A DNA stretch of 5,160 nt from an uncultured Schwartzia sp. (GTDB taxonomy: Bacteria > Bacillota > Negativicutes > Selenomonadales > Selenomonadaceae). A program made the translations under genes and the position numbers. How positions within the stretch are numbered: position 1 is the first letter of the stretch; the number at the start of each line of letters is the position of its first letter. Below are positions 4,620 to 5,160 of the stretch, one piece after another. The notes beneath the pieces were generated by a model, which was not told the DNA's origin, did not search any database, and saw only the letters and a program-made list of their open reading frames with translations. The DNA lies in the NCBI GenBank assembly GCA_905373705.1, contig CAJPUA010000101.1, forward strand, positions 1-5,160, written 5' to 3'.

Positions 4620-5160
4620 TCAGGCGTTGTCGATTCGAAATCGCTTCATGAAATCGGCGAGCTTCTGAACGCCTTCGTACGGCATGGCGTTGTAGATGGA
4701 AGCACGCATACCTCCTACGGAGCGATGACCTTTGACGCCATAAAGCTCTTCTTTTTTCGCCTCATCGACAAATTTCTTTTCTAGTTCTTCGGTCGGAAGA
4801 CGGAAGGTGACGTTCATAAAGGAGCGGCTGTCCTTAGCGGCGTGCCCACGGTAAAAGCCTTCCGAGTTATCGATTGTATCGTAAAGCAAAGCGGCCTTTT
4901 TCGCGTTGCGCTCCGCCATCGCCGCGAGTCCGCCCTGCGCCTTGATCCAGGCGACGGTCTTGCCGACCATGTAGATGCAGAAAGCGGGCGGCGTGTTGTA
5001 GAGAGAGTTTTTGTCGAGATGGATGGCGTAGCGAAGCATCGTGGGGATATTTTTCGGGCTTTTCGCGAGAAGCTCCCGGCGGGCGACGACGATAGTGACC
5101 CCGGCGGGGCCGAGATTTTTCTGCGCGCCGGCGAATCCATTCTCGAAATCAGCCACCGCG
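4620..5160 (-). CDS. serC: Phosphoserine aminotransferase, C-terminal half
   Basis: A PLP enzyme that converts 3-phosphohydroxypyruvate and glutamate to O-phosphoserine and 2-oxoglutarate in serine biosynthesis. In some bacteria it also acts in PLP synthesis. The frame is open to the window edge (AVADFENGFAGAQKN), so the gene begins beyond 5160; the GTG at 5156 is an internal Val codon. About 180 residues are visible of a family near 360. The PLP-binding Lys lies in AGAQKNLGPAG (codon 5118-5120), followed by family blocks SLYNTPPAF and the C-terminal signature GHRSVGGMRASIYNAMP, whose His-Arg and Arg residues bind the substrate phosphate and carboxylate in known SerC structures. The end (EGVQKLADFMKRF) is typical. 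The stop is TGA at 4620-4622 and a strong terminator follows, so serC is the last gene of its transcript. The visible part is intact. Confidence 0.95.
   Translation of the reverse strand, partial: AVADFENGFAGAQKNLGPAGVTIVVARRELLAKSPKNIPTMLRYAIHLDKNSLYNTPPAFCIYMVGKTVAWIKAQGGLAAMAERNAKKAALLYDTIDNSEGFYRGHAAKDSRSFMNVTFRLPTEELEKKFVDEAKKEELYGVKGHRSVGGMRASIYNAMPYEGVQKLADFMKRFRIDNA

Noticed and set aside
5154..5156. GTG as the start of a short aminotransferase
   Set aside because: The frame continues to the edge. The visible part begins close to the PLP lysine, so the N-terminal half must lie outside the window.

Overview
The window is an ordinary-looking bacterial chromosome segment of moderate GC content with tightly packed genes and no mobile-element, CRISPR, rRNA or tRNA signal. 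Perfect AGGAG-type ribosome sites, DUF2225, a DeoR/GlpR regulator and Sec-exported DUF4127 suggest a Bacillota member. The GC level and gene set would suit the Negativicutes (Selenomonas/Megasphaera type), but that is inference and the genus cannot be fixed by reading alone.

Layout: (1) 1-725 (+) is the C-terminal half of 4-alpha-glucanotransferase MalQ, with all three catalytic acids visible, closed by a perfect 17-bp inverted-repeat terminator (737-783). (2) 884-1573 and 1570-3216 (+) form a translationally coupled pair sharing an ATGA overlap: a cytoplasmic zinc-ribbon/helical-repeat protein (DUF2225) and a secreted DUF4127 protein, both of unknown function. (3) 3228-3271 is a bidirectional terminator between converging transcripts. 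(4) 4336-3308 (-) is a two-gene unit: a DeoR/GlpR-type repressor followed 12 nt later by an 86-residue SemiSWEET sugar transporter, with an extended -10 promoter at 4379-4387. (5) 4388-4552 is an AT-rich, purine-skewed spacer holding an inverted repeat that could be an operator. (6) 4553-5160 (-) is the terminator and C-terminal half of phosphoserine aminotransferase SerC.

How the genes fit: MalQ (maltodextrin metabolism) and the DeoR-SemiSWEET pair both point to carbohydrate use, but they lie in separate transcription units on opposite strands. SerC is housekeeping serine and pyridoxal-phosphate biosynthesis. The least understood parts are the coupled DUF2225-DUF4127 pair and the regulated SemiSWEET, whose sugar is unknown. 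I see no clear large novel system here; those two gene pairs are the best leads.
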